This document shows positions 1 through 7,046 of a stretch of DNA of 18,984 bases, piece by piece. Position 1 is the stretch's first letter. Each line of letters starts with the position of its first letter. The position numbers and the translations under genes are program-made. Origin of the DNA: MWFE01 sp964481075 (lineage in GTDB: Bacteria > Bacteroidota > Bacteroidia > Bacteroidales > Tenuifilaceae); the NCBI GenBank assembly GCA_964481075.1, contig CAYZSD010000059.1, positions 1 through 18,984 on the forward strand, read 5' to 3'. Under the pieces are notes generated by a model. The model searched no databases. It saw nothing but the letters and a program-made list of their open reading frames with translations, and was not told where the DNA came from.

Positions 1-132
1 GCGTGATGGTAGGCTCACCAGCAATCTGAAGCAACTAGTATGGTAAGGGTATGGTTGTTGGCGTAAGGCCCCATTTCGAGAGGACTGAAGGGAAGGAGCA
101 TATAGTCGCTAGGCTTATTGGGGCAATTATAA
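1..132. other. Non-coding segment, possible structured-RNA remnant
   Basis: No convincing protein is encoded here. Part of the segment, from about position 33 to 100, resembles the later segment at about 4408-4475: both carry AAC, one pyrimidine, AGTATGG, then AAGGCCC about 25 bases on, then CGAGA and GGAAGG. Two related non-coding stretches with many short pairing blocks suggest relics of a structured RNA such as group II intron domain I, but no catalytic domain V is visible. The element may begin outside the window. Identification is tentative and the strand is not settled. Confidence 0.25.
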
Positions 133-291
133 ATGGAAATAATTCTATGTATCTATGTGTATAACCTATGTGTCTATTGTGTTTAAAGAATTAACACATA
201 GAATCATAGGTTGCATAGATAAATAGGTTTAATCTCAGACTTATAATTTGATTTCGGCAACTTTTTGCCATAACCCCCCAAAAAAATTATC
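133..291. repeat. 159-bp direct repeat, copy 1 (left of MNT/HEPN pair)
   Basis: This segment aligns without gaps to 1102-1260, at a constant offset of 969 bases, with about 84% identity counted by hand. It holds several CTATGTG-like units and a palindromic core: AACCTATG at 163-170 pairs with CATAGGTT at 205-212, and an inner TTAACACATAG lies at 191-201. The right half contains a conserved ATTTCGGC block followed by a C-run and an A-run. The two copies bracket the MNT/HEPN genes. Confidence 0.85.
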
Positions 292-365
292 CATCAAATT
301 AATACTTCATTGTTTCAGCTAGCTGATTCGAAGTAGAAAATCTAGCCAAATCTAATAGAAATGAT

Positions 366-373
366 TATATTTG
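366..373 (+). promoter_or_regulatory. Bacteroidota -7 box of the MNT/HEPN operon
   Basis: TATATTTG matches the Bacteroidota -7 consensus TAnnTTTG exactly. It ends four bases before the ATG at 378, so transcription would start at or next to the start codon, giving a leaderless mRNA. No clear -33 TTTG is visible at the usual distance, which lowers confidence. Confidence 0.5.
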
Positions 374-377
374 CGTT

Positions 378-695
378 ATGAGCAGATACGAAACCATACT
401 GAACATGATTAAGTTAGCTGTTTATTCAATTGCTCCAAATGCTGAAATCTATTTATACGGGTCAAGAGCAAGAAAGACAGCAAAGAAGTATTCAGATTGG
501 GATATTTTAATCCTACTAAATACACCTGACATAAGTTTTGAATTTGAAAAAGATTTAATTAGTGTTCTATATGATGTGGAGATAGAAACAGGTGAAGTTA
601 TTTCGCCCATTATCTACACAAAAAAAGAATGGGAAAAAAGATTTTTTATAACCCCACTATTCGAAAATATTAACCATGATGGAGTTAGAATATAA
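378..695 (+). CDS. MNT-type nucleotidyltransferase (minimal nucleotidyltransferase, putative antitoxin)
   Basis: This 105-residue protein is a minimal nucleotidyltransferase. The signature GSX10DXD is complete: G28-S29, then D40 and D42 within SDWDILIL. Members of this family paired with HEPN proteins form toxin-antitoxin modules, and in the characterised MntA-HepT pair the MNT enzyme inactivates the HEPN toxin by adding AMP. Both metal-binding aspartates are kept, so activity is plausible. Its stop overlaps the start of the HEPN gene (TAATG), indicating translational coupling. ATG 378 is preferred over ATG 405 because the helix before the GS motif needs these residues. The gene is A+T-rich and lies between two 159-bp direct repeats, which fits an acquired cassette. 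Substrate and partner are inferred from the family. Confidence 0.88.
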   Translation: MSRYETILNMIKLAVYSIAPNAEIYLYGSRARKTAKKYSDWDILILLNTPDISFEFEKDLISVLYDVEIETGEVISPIIYTKKEWEKRFFITPLFENINHDGVRI

Positions 696-1078
696 TGAAA
701 GAGGAACTTGAAAGCCACATAAAGTACAGAATTGAACGTGCGTGGGACACCCTAGATGACGCAAGAATCCTAGCTACAAATAAGAAATGGAACTCTACAA
801 TAAATAGACTTTATTACGCAACCTATTATGCTGTAATGGCATTGCTTCTAAGAAATGGTTTGAAAACAGGAACTCATAATGGTGCCAAAACAAATTTCAC
901 TAAGCATTTCATCAAAACACAAATTATTGAAAAAGAATTAGGAACACTTTACGCTCAGCTCTTCACTTGGAGGCAGAAAGGGGACTATGATGACCTATTC
1001 GATTTTAACGAAAATAAGGTTATGCCCTTATTTGAACCAACAGAAAAATTAATCAAGAAAATCGAATCATTGATTTAA
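695..1078 (+). CDS. HEPN domain protein (PF05168/COG1895-like), MNT partner
   Basis: This 127-residue all-helical protein carries the HEPN family pattern: NRLYYATYYAVMALL at 37-51, a conserved His in GTHNG near residue 61, KHFIKT at 70-75, and RQKGDYDD at 93-100. The RQxxDYDD ending is typical of the COG1895-type HEPN group that accompanies MNT proteins. It starts on the last base of the MNT stop codon, so the two are made together and probably form a complex. HEPN toxins are usually RNases with an Rx4-6H motif. I do not see that motif here; the nearest match, R53 to H61, is too widely spaced. It may therefore be a non-canonical or inactive HEPN, and the roles of toxin and antitoxin are not certain. 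Confidence 0.85.
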   Translation: MKEELESHIKYRIERAWDTLDDARILATNKKWNSTINRLYYATYYAVMALLLRNGLKTGTHNGAKTNFTKHFIKTQIIEKELGTLYAQLFTWRQKGDYDDLFDFNENKVMPLFEPTEKLIKKIESLI

Positions 1079-1101
1079 TGAAAACAATTTGAAATTGGAT
1101 T

Positions 1102-1260
1102 ATGGAAAATATTCTATATGCCTATGTGTACACCCTATGTGCCTATTGTGTTTGAAGAATTAACTCATAGAAGCATAGGTTGCATGGGCAAATAGGTTTA
1201 ATCTCAGATTTGAAATATGATTTCGGCTACTTTTTGCCACAACCCCAAAAAAGAATTATC
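1102..1260. repeat. 159-bp direct repeat, copy 2 (right of MNT/HEPN pair)
   Basis: This is the partner of 133-291, gapless and about 84% identical. It starts about 24 bases after the HEPN stop codon. The palindromic core is kept with changes: ACCCTATG at 1132-1139 faces CATAGGTT at 1174-1181, and the inner motif has become TTAACTCATAG. The divergence between copies suggests an old duplication, not a recent insertion. Confidence 0.85.
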
Positions 1261-1292
1261 TAAATAATTACAATTGCATCCGTTTTCGATTG

Positions 1293-1343
1293 TCGAAGCA
1301 ATCCTGAGAAAATGAAAATCGAAGCAATCCTTGACAAAATAAC
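1293..1343. repeat. Two-unit tandem repeat, about 26 bp
   Basis: Two adjacent units begin with TCGAAGCAATCCT (1293 and 1319). They continue GAGAAAATGA and TGACAAAATA respectively, so they match well at the start and less well at the end. The pair lies 38-88 bases upstream of the symporter start and could be an operator or a replication-slippage product. The second unit overlaps a TTGACA hexamer (1331-1336) that may act as the -33 element of the symporter promoter. Confidence 0.6.
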
Positions 1344-1365
1344 TGAATAATCCAAAATAATTCTC
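1331..1365 (+). promoter_or_regulatory. Weak candidate promoter for the symporter gene
   Basis: TTGACA at 1331-1336 is followed 21 bases later by TAATTCTC at 1358-1365, a partial match to TAnnTTTG that ends 15 bases before the ATG at 1381. The -7 match is poor, so this is a candidate only. Confidence 0.25.
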
Positions 1366-1380
1366 TATCTTCAACCCGCT

Positions 1381-3051
1381 ATGAGGTTGAATTTAAAGCC
1401 AAAGAGGGCTAAATCACTATTCTTCTCCAAGGGAGAAGCGTGGTGGCTTATTGGCTTCTCAATGATCATCTCAGGCGGAATGCTCACCGTGCCACAAATC
1501 ATCACATCTTTTATCCTGGAAGGAAACCTCGAAGGGATGTGGATTATTTGGGCTGGCTTTGTTGGTGGTGCTTTCGGTGTATCCTTCTTCCCCCACCTCT
1601 GGAAAAGGCTTCCTGTTAAAACCGAAAACGAGCTTATCCTTTTCCGATTCTCGGGCATTGGGGCAAAAACCCTGCACATCTTCCGTAGCCTATACGTTGG
1701 AGGGCTAATTGCACCACTTGGTTTAAGTTTGGCATTCATCGCCTTTGGGCGAATCCTAGCATTTACCATTGGCTGTAGCGTGAGCCATGGAATACTTATT
1801 TCATTAGCCTTTATTCTGATTACAACCTTTTTCAACAGCCTACGGCAGAGGATAAGGCTCGATACATTTTACCTTGCGGTAATTGTGGTTTCGCTTGGGG
1901 TACTGGTTTACTTTATCCTAAAAAATATTGGTAGCCTAGGGGCGCTTCAAAGTCATATTGCCCAAAGTGAGATTGAGTACAGGCTTATCCCAAAAATCGG
2001 CACAACAGCCTTTACAGCCTTCCTTGTCTTTTTTCTGGTTCAATGGTGGTCGGCATCCATCATCGACTTCCCCGATATTAGCGGCCAGAAGTTCATGTCG
2101 GCTAGCAGTATGACAACCATAACTAAGAGCATTGTTCTGCCCTCGCTAATCTTTTCCATATTTACCCTAATTATCTACACCATTCCATTCTTCATTTTGC
2201 TAACGGATAGTTCACTGTTCGCAAATCTAAACGGCGAGGAAGCGTTTCTACAAATCTTCCTCTACTCAATGCCAAAGCAATTGTACTTTATTGTGGTGAT
2301 TTTCTTTCTCCTCCCGTTTATTGCCGCAGTTAACAACACCCAGAACTGGAGTGGCTCATTGCTTGTTCAAAACTTCTACCTGCACTATATCAACAGTAAG
2401 CCCAATGAAAAAAAGCTAAAAAGAATTGGCACTCTTATCATGCTGGGGGTTGCAGTACTTGCTGCAGTCATAGCCTTGATGAACGAGTCGATGCTCGATA
2501 TCATAAAGTTCCTGTTCACAATTACGGCTGGGGTTGGTCCAGTTTTTATCCTAAGATGGTACTGGCACAGGATTAACGCATGGTCGCAGTTTTCGGCTAT
2601 GGTGGCATCACTTATCTACCCAAACCTTTACGATATCGCCTATTCAAAGGGAGCCGTATTCGCCAATGCTTTAAACTCAACCATGACATACCTAAACATA
2701 GACTACTACCCGTTAAAAATTGTGATACTAACCATTTTTGTTTGTACCACTTGGATTCTCATTACATATCTCACCAAACCAACCGACCCGAAAACCATTA
2801 ACCAATTTTCCCAAGCTGTTAAACCGGGTGGGATTTGGAACAATAAAGGTAAAGGCAAAATTCGTTTCTGGAAACGCTTTTCTGCAGCAATGCTGTTTGT
2901 GGGAGCAAATATCAGTTTTTACTCAGCTTTTTGGTACTTGTTAAAAGGTTGGTATGCAATGTTTTTGGTGGTCATAATATTTTATACTATATTTACCCTA
3001 ATTGCTTATGCCGTACTAAAGCGAGTAAATGAGGAAAAATGCCAAGAGTAA
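1381..3051 (+). CDS. Divergent sodium:solute symporter family (SSS/SLC5) membrane protein
   Basis: This 556-residue protein is strongly hydrophobic, with about a dozen membrane segments. Three blocks recall Bacteroidota sodium:solute symporters: VQWWSA near 220-225 followed by a GQKFMSA stretch; NWSGSLLVQNFY near 322-333, which parallels the NWGASYLVND block of transmembrane helix 8; and RWYWHRINAWSQFSAM at 392-407, a hallmark of the family. It would import a small solute using the sodium gradient in the inner membrane; the substrate cannot be told. The usual Ser/Thr-rich sodium-site region on helix 8 reads AAVNNTQNW here, so ion coupling may differ. Its last 13 bases overlap the start of the next gene, indicating coupled translation with a putative DNA-binding protein. 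Confidence 0.78.
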   Translation: MRLNLKPKRAKSLFFSKGEAWWLIGFSMIISGGMLTVPQIITSFILEGNLEGMWIIWAGFVGGAFGVSFFPHLWKRLPVKTENELILFRFSGIGAKTLHIFRSLYVGGLIAPLGLSLAFIAFGRILAFTIGCSVSHGILISLAFILITTFFNSLRQRIRLDTFYLAVIVVSLGVLVYFILKNIGSLGALQSHIAQSEIEYRLIPKIGTTAFTAFLVFFLVQWWSASIIDFPDISGQKFMSASSMTTITKSIVLPSLIFSIFTLIIYTIPFFILLTDSSLFANLNGEEAFLQIFLYSMPKQLYFIVVIFFLLPFIAAVNNTQNWSGSLLVQNFYLHYINSKPNEKKLKRIGTLIMLGVAVLAAVIALMNESMLDIIKFLFTITAGVGPVFILRWYWHRINAWSQFSAMVASLIYPNLYDIAYSKGAVFANALNSTMTYLNIDYYPLKIVILTIFVCTTWILITYLTKPTDPKTINQFSQAVKPGGIWNNKGKGKIRFWKRFSAAMLFVGANISFYSAFWYLLKGWYAMFLVVIIFYTIFTLIAYAVLKRVNEEKCQE

Positions 3052-4376
3052 ACTACCAATACTCCGATTATGCTATTAAAGCTTTGCTGGACAAGGTTAG
3101 GGAGAAGAGTATGGTAAGGGTTTGCTGCATATCCGACTGTATCAACCTGGCAAGTGCTCTTGCCGATTCAGGCGTTTTCCTTTCGGAGCATACCATAGCC
3201 AGGCTTTTTAGAATAGTGAAGACCACTTCCAGGCCATCGCGCTACACACTAGATAAGCTGGCGGAGTATGTTGGAGCAAGGAATTGGGACACCTTCTTTG
3301 CACAGGTTTCTGACTGCATCGACCAGTCAATCAAGGAGAACCCTGTAACCGAGGACATAAACTGGGAAAGCGAGATATCTCTCGTAAAGTACTGCCTCCA
3401 CGATTATGCCTACAACCCTCTTTTCAACTACCTAAACAGAAACCTTGACCTTTTTACATGCTGCTACAATTGTTGGGGATCAAAGGCTGTTTCAATTTTT
3501 ACCGCAATTGATGATGATATTGTAAAGAATCCTATTGCGCAAAAAAATTTACTGCCATTCATTGCGAGAAACGACACCTTAAGGAGATTCTATTTTAACA
3601 ATTTTGTTGATACAGATGGTCTGAATACCTATCTAGCCAAGTTTTTGGAAAAGGAATACATAGTAAACCTAAACCCCTACGATGATTTTTACAAAAACGA
3701 TTTGGTTTGGGCCTATAGCATGTTGATAACAGCTGCTGCCTTCGCAAATGACAGGAAAAGACTGCTTCGTTATTGCCACGAGCTTTTCAGAATTGTTCCT
3801 CCATCTGATTTTGTGTTTGACCCTATACATGAGTGGGTTTACGCCCGATACCAGTTTGCCCACATCCTCTATCTTTACTATTCAGGCAATGGAGATAATT
3901 CGGTTTTCAGCAAAAAAATCGACCAAATTCAGCAACAAATTGAAAAAACTGACCATTCAGTACAGATTACAGTGATGTTTCAAGTGTTTGAATCGCTAAC
4001 CATTGCCCAAAAACCAGAGATAATTCTCCAATTTTCCGATGGCTACAAAAAAATTCTCAAATCCATAGTGGAGAACGATATAATAATTGAATACAAAAAC
4101 GACTGTGTTTTGGGGATTATATACTACTACATGCTTGCGCTAAGCAGTTGCAATAAATATCTTGCAAGCCACAACCAGTTCGATGCTCAAACCTTTAGGT
4201 CTGAAAACTACCAAAGATTAAATTGCAGTACAAACATGTTCTACTACAATAGTTTGCACAGTTTACTTAGCAAAGACCCTGAAAGTAAAAGGCACTATAT
4301 CCAAAGCGCATACGAGCACGCCAGGAGGATGAGGAGCAAACCGTTTATTAAACAGGTTGCTTTAATAAGCCAGTAA
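3039..4376 (+). CDS. Unrecognised protein with N-terminal helix-turn-helix-like region
   Basis: I cannot assign this 445-residue protein to a named family. Residues about 47-87 (LSEHTIARLFRIVK, then SRYTLDKLAEYVGARNWDTF) follow a pattern common in Bacteroidota proteins that looks like a small helix-turn-helix or XRE-like unit: a recognition-type helix, a conserved TLDxLAxYxG segment and a W-x-x-F end. The rest (about 100-445) is soluble, helical and rich in aromatic residues and Cys, without membrane segments, and could be a TPR-like solenoid. It starts inside the symporter gene (13-bp overlap) with GAGG about eight bases upstream of ATG 3039, so the two are made together. A regulatory or sensing role tied to the transporter is inference only. 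The downstream neighbour is convergent. Confidence 0.7.
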   Translation: MPRVNYQYSDYAIKALLDKVREKSMVRVCCISDCINLASALADSGVFLSEHTIARLFRIVKTTSRPSRYTLDKLAEYVGARNWDTFFAQVSDCIDQSIKENPVTEDINWESEISLVKYCLHDYAYNPLFNYLNRNLDLFTCCYNCWGSKAVSIFTAIDDDIVKNPIAQKNLLPFIARNDTLRRFYFNNFVDTDGLNTYLAKFLEKEYIVNLNPYDDFYKNDLVWAYSMLITAAAFANDRKRLLRYCHELFRIVPPSDFVFDPIHEWVYARYQFAHILYLYYSGNGDNSVFSKKIDQIQQQIEKTDHSVQITVMFQVFESLTIAQKPEIILQFSDGYKKILKSIVENDIIIEYKNDCVLGIIYYYMLALSSCNKYLASHNQFDAQTFRSENYQRLNCSTNMFYYNSLHSLLSKDPESKRHYIQSAYEHARRMRSKPFIKQVALISQ

Positions 4377-4618
4377 CATCCTGTCTGGTAATATCAATGG
4401 AAAGGGATGTAACCAGTATGGGAGTGCTAGCAACCACCGAAGGCCCGACAACGAGACTTAAAGGCTAGGGAAGGGGTTAACCAACCGAAGATAAACAACC
4501 AAGTGTGCGAAAAAACCCGAACCCGAAACATCGAAGACGTTGTCGTCCAACTCCTGATAGTGCAGCCTGATAGGTAGTTGGCAGGCAGATTGGCTGCACT
4601 CATTGTAGTGGCATGTTT
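4377..4618. other. Non-coding segment, possible group II intron-like remnant
   Basis: This 242-bp gap between convergent genes has no open frame of interest but is rich in pairing blocks: AGTGCAGCC/GGCTGCACT, CCAACT (4547-4552)/AGTTGG (4576-4581), GACG-TTGT-CGTC, and GGGTTAACC-type palindromes. GTGTGCG at 4503-4509 matches the 5' end consensus (GUGYG) of group II introns. Part of it resembles the first 100 bases of the window. No reverse transcriptase and no domain V are present, so if it is an intron it is a fragment. Another structured RNA or an insertion-element end remains possible. Confidence 0.28.
4559..4600. repeat. Inverted repeat with 9-bp perfect arms
   Basis: AGTGCAGCC (4559-4567) and GGCTGCACT (4592-4600) are perfect reverse complements around a 24-base loop. 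A nested GCCTG/CAGGC pairing is an alternative fold, and CTGATAG occurs twice (4554 and 4567). The hairpin lies between two convergent genes and could stop transcription, but only a short T-run (4616-4620) follows and not immediately. Confidence 0.6.
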
Positions 4619-5860
4619 TTATTCTTTCTTATCACTTAGATTAAGTAGCCAATTAAAAACATTCAAATGTTTTATCCCACTACGGTTTTGTGTAAATGAA
4701 TCAGTCGTAAGCAAATATTTTGGATAGTTGTCATAGATTTTCTCTAAAGCCCCAAACTCACGCTCGACGGTGCCATCACTTGACATTTGCCATGCAACTT
4801 GATAGTATTCAATTTCACCAATCGGGTTTTTGCAAACAAAATCCACTTCAGTGTTACGGGCTGTGCCTGTCCATACCTTATTTCCTCTTCGAATAAGTTC
4901 TAAATAAACAATGTTTTCTAAAATGTGTCCTCTTTCTGTTATCCGTTCTTTACCAACCAATACATTCAGTAATCCAGCATCTACAATATAATACTTTTCT
5001 TGAGTTGCTAGCTGTTTTTTCCCTTTCAAATCGAAGCGATTTACTTTATAAAACACAAAACTTGAGACTAAGTAATCCAAATACTTCTCAACAGTAGCAT
5101 GATGTATGTTTTGTCCGTCCTGTTTAAGCGTTTTAGAAATATTGCTTGGTGATAACTGATTTCCAATATTTGAAGCCACAAATTTTACAATATTGGCAAA
5201 TGCACGTTTGTCATTTATTTGGTGTCGTTGCGTTATGTCCTTTTCGATTATTGTAGTGTAAATAGCATCTAAGTATTCATATATTTTATCAAAACCGCTT
5301 TCACGCAATTCAACTCCTTTGGGTAACGAAGTTTCATTCACGTAATCAAAAAACAAGGTTTCATAATTTAAATACTTATTTTCAGTGTCGATATTACGAG
5401 CATTTAAGTATTCCTTGAACGAAAAAGGTAAAATAGAGATTTCTATATAGCGACCACTTAACAATGTTGCTAATTCGCTACTCAATAAAAAAGCATTTGA
5501 GCCTGTTATGTAAATATCTGTATTTCCTGTGGCAAATAGTCCGTCAACTAGTTTTTCAAAGAGTGGTATGTTTTGTACTTCATCCAAAAAAACATAGTTG
5601 GTTTTATTCGGTTGCATTTTTTTCTTTATATCGAAATAAATGTCACTCCAAGTTTTGTTTAGATAATTTTCGGGCAACTCGAAATTATAAAATTGCACTT
5701 GTCTTTTACCAACTCCCTGTTTTAATAAATGCCTATAATAGATTTCCAGCAATGTACTCTTACCCGACCTACGTAAGCCGCTCACAACTTTTATCAGGTC
5801 TTTGTTTCTGTACGATAGCAGTTTGCCAATGTATTCCTTTCGATTTATATAATTTTCCAT
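4619..5860 (-). CDS. AAA ATPase with DUF4143 C-terminal domain
   Basis: This 413-residue protein belongs to the AAA_14/DUF4143 family of archaeal-type ATPases common in mobile regions. Seen in order: Walker A GLRRSGKST at 28-36, Walker B NYVFLDEVQ at 88-96, the sensor-like TGSNA at 119-123, SGRY at 135-138, a linker with winged-helix character, and a C-terminal domain with EVDF at 338-341 and QVAWQ near 354, which resembles a nuclease-like (PD-(D/E)XK) fold. The length is usual for the family. Cellular function is not established; members are often linked with defence or toxin-like modules. The gene is visibly A+T-richer than the symporter and topoisomerase genes, stands alone on the minus strand and has its own promoter, all consistent with horizontal acquisition. 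Confidence 0.9.
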   Translation of the reverse strand: MENYINRKEYIGKLLSYRNKDLIKVVSGLRRSGKSTLLEIYYRHLLKQGVGKRQVQFYNFELPENYLNKTWSDIYFDIKKKMQPNKTNYVFLDEVQNIPLFEKLVDGLFATGNTDIYITGSNAFLLSSELATLLSGRYIEISILPFSFKEYLNARNIDTENKYLNYETLFFDYVNETSLPKGVELRESGFDKIYEYLDAIYTTIIEKDITQRHQINDKRAFANIVKFVASNIGNQLSPSNISKTLKQDGQNIHHATVEKYLDYLVSSFVFYKVNRFDLKGKKQLATQEKYYIVDAGLLNVLVGKERITERGHILENIVYLELIRRGNKVWTGTARNTEVDFVCKNPIGEIEYYQVAWQMSSDGTVEREFGALEKIYDNYPKYLLTTDSFTQNRSGIKHLNVFNWLLNLSDKKE

Positions 5861-5864
5861 GCAG

Positions 5865-5897
5865 CAAAGATAACGTTAAATTATCAAAACATGCAAT
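5865..5897 (-). promoter_or_regulatory. Bacteroidota-type promoter of the AAA ATPase gene
   Basis: Read on the minus strand, TATCTTTG (plus-strand CAAAGATA, 5865-5872) matches TAnnTTTG exactly and lies four bases before the ATG. ATTG sits 21 bases further upstream (plus-strand CAAT, 5894-5897), a suitable -33 element. Transcription should start at or next to the start codon. Confidence 0.6.
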
Positions 5898-5981
5898 TTT
5901 TACAATTTTTGACAGTCGTATTGACGTTTGCTGATTCCAATTATTGACCACAACTAAGAGTTATAACGTTTTTGTATATCA

Positions 5982-6014
5982 TTGGAATGATTAATTTTTT
6001 TTTACCTATTTTTA
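5982..6014 (+). promoter_or_regulatory. Weak candidate promoter for the SRPBCC/GyrI-like gene
   Basis: TTGG at 5982-5985 and TATTTTTA at 6007-6014 (one mismatch from TAnnTTTG) are spaced about 21 bases apart. The -7 candidate ends 24 bases before the ATG at 6039. The match is imperfect. Confidence 0.3.
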
Positions 6015-6038
6015 CGCAATAATATAAATCTTATCCCC

Positions 6039-7043
6039 ATGAAAACACTCAAAGTATTTTTATTCATATTGTTAGGCGCTGTGGCTTTAATCCTTATTGT
6101 TGCAGCGTTCCTGCCAAGCGAACGGAGTTTTTCTCAATACATCGAGATTGAGAGAACCCCTAGGGTTATCTTCAGCCAAATCAATAGCCTCCATAACTGG
6201 GAGCCTTGGTCGCCCTTTCAGGAGGAGGATCCAAATATGACATCAGAGTTTTTTGGTCCCGAATCCGGTGTTGGCAATCGCCAGGTTTGGAAAAGCAAAA
6301 AGCAGGGCGATGGCAATATGGAGATAATTGAAAGCATAAATGAGCACAAGGTTGTGTTTGCCCTCGATCTAGGCTCTGGAAGCGTTAACGAAACCTTATT
6401 TATTCTCGAAAGGGGAAAGGATAATGTTGTAGTTACCTGGGAAACAACAATAAAAGGTTTGGGATACCCTTTCTGGAGAATCCTAATGACAATCTTCAGC
6501 TCAAGCATGGAGAAAACCTTCAAAAGGGGACTTGAAAACCTGAAAACACACGTTGAAACCCTTCCCCCTGACTGTATTTCGGGAGATGTTGAGGTGGTTG
6601 ATGTACCAAGTAGAAACGTTATTGCCATTGCGGGACGAGCAACAAATGAAACCATTGAAGCTTTTCTGGGACAGACCTATGGTAGCCTATTTGCAGCCAT
6701 TGAGGCAAACAAGTTGCAACTTGTAGGACCTCCTCTTGCAATTTATGAGGGCGATGAAACCACAGTTGAATGGGGAGTAACAGCAGCTATTCCTGTTAAC
6801 CGACTGCCCTCGAAATTAGCCGATGGAATCCAAAAAATCGCTCTCCCAGCAACCAAAGCCGTTGCAATTATGCACTCTGGTGCATATCAAACAGCAAGCG
6901 ATTCGTACTATAAAATTCTTGATTTCATAGCTGAAAACAGCTACGAGATAATCGGCGACTCTTGGGAAGAGTATATCACCGACCCAGAAGAAGTATCTAA
7001 TCCATTGCAAATTCAAACAAAGATATATTTCCCAGTGAAGTAA
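6039..7043 (+). CDS. Membrane-anchored SRPBCC domain plus GyrI-like (effector-binding) domain protein
   Basis: The 334-residue product begins with a hydrophobic segment (residues 5-25) that should act as a signal anchor. Residues about 32-175 look like an SRPBCC/polyketide-cyclase hydrophobic-pocket domain, with the typical NWEPWSPF block at 53-60 and a GxGNRQVWKS stretch. Residues about 182-334 look like a GyrI-like or AraC effector-binding domain, starting VEVVDVPSRNVIAIAG and ending in a long helix followed by a YFPVK tail. Both domain types bind small hydrophobic or cationic ligands. This combination recurs in Bacteroidota and is annotated there as SRPBCC or GyrI-like protein; the ligand is unknown. 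A lipoprotein gene follows after three bases, so the two probably form an operon and may work together at the envelope. Confidence 0.85.
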   Translation: MKTLKVFLFILLGAVALILIVAAFLPSERSFSQYIEIERTPRVIFSQINSLHNWEPWSPFQEEDPNMTSEFFGPESGVGNRQVWKSKKQGDGNMEIIESINEHKVVFALDLGSGSVNETLFILERGKDNVVVTWETTIKGLGYPFWRILMTIFSSSMEKTFKRGLENLKTHVETLPPDCISGDVEVVDVPSRNVIAIAGRATNETIEAFLGQTYGSLFAAIEANKLQLVGPPLAIYEGDETTVEWGVTAAIPVNRLPSKLADGIQKIALPATKAVAIMHSGAYQTASDSYYKILDFIAENSYEIIGDSWEEYITDPEEVSNPLQIQTKIYFPVK

Positions 7044-7046
7044 TTT

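Noticed and set aside
1371..1835. Minus-strand open frame of 154 codons opposite the symporter gene
   Set aside because: It lies fully within the symporter coding region, has an unnatural composition rich in Pro, Lys and Arg, and shows no family motif. It is a shadow of the sense gene.
37..3121. Identical 14-mer AGTATGGTAAGGGT at 37-50 and 3108-3121
   Set aside because: About one such match is expected by chance in a window of this size, the second copy is coding, and flanking bases do not agree.
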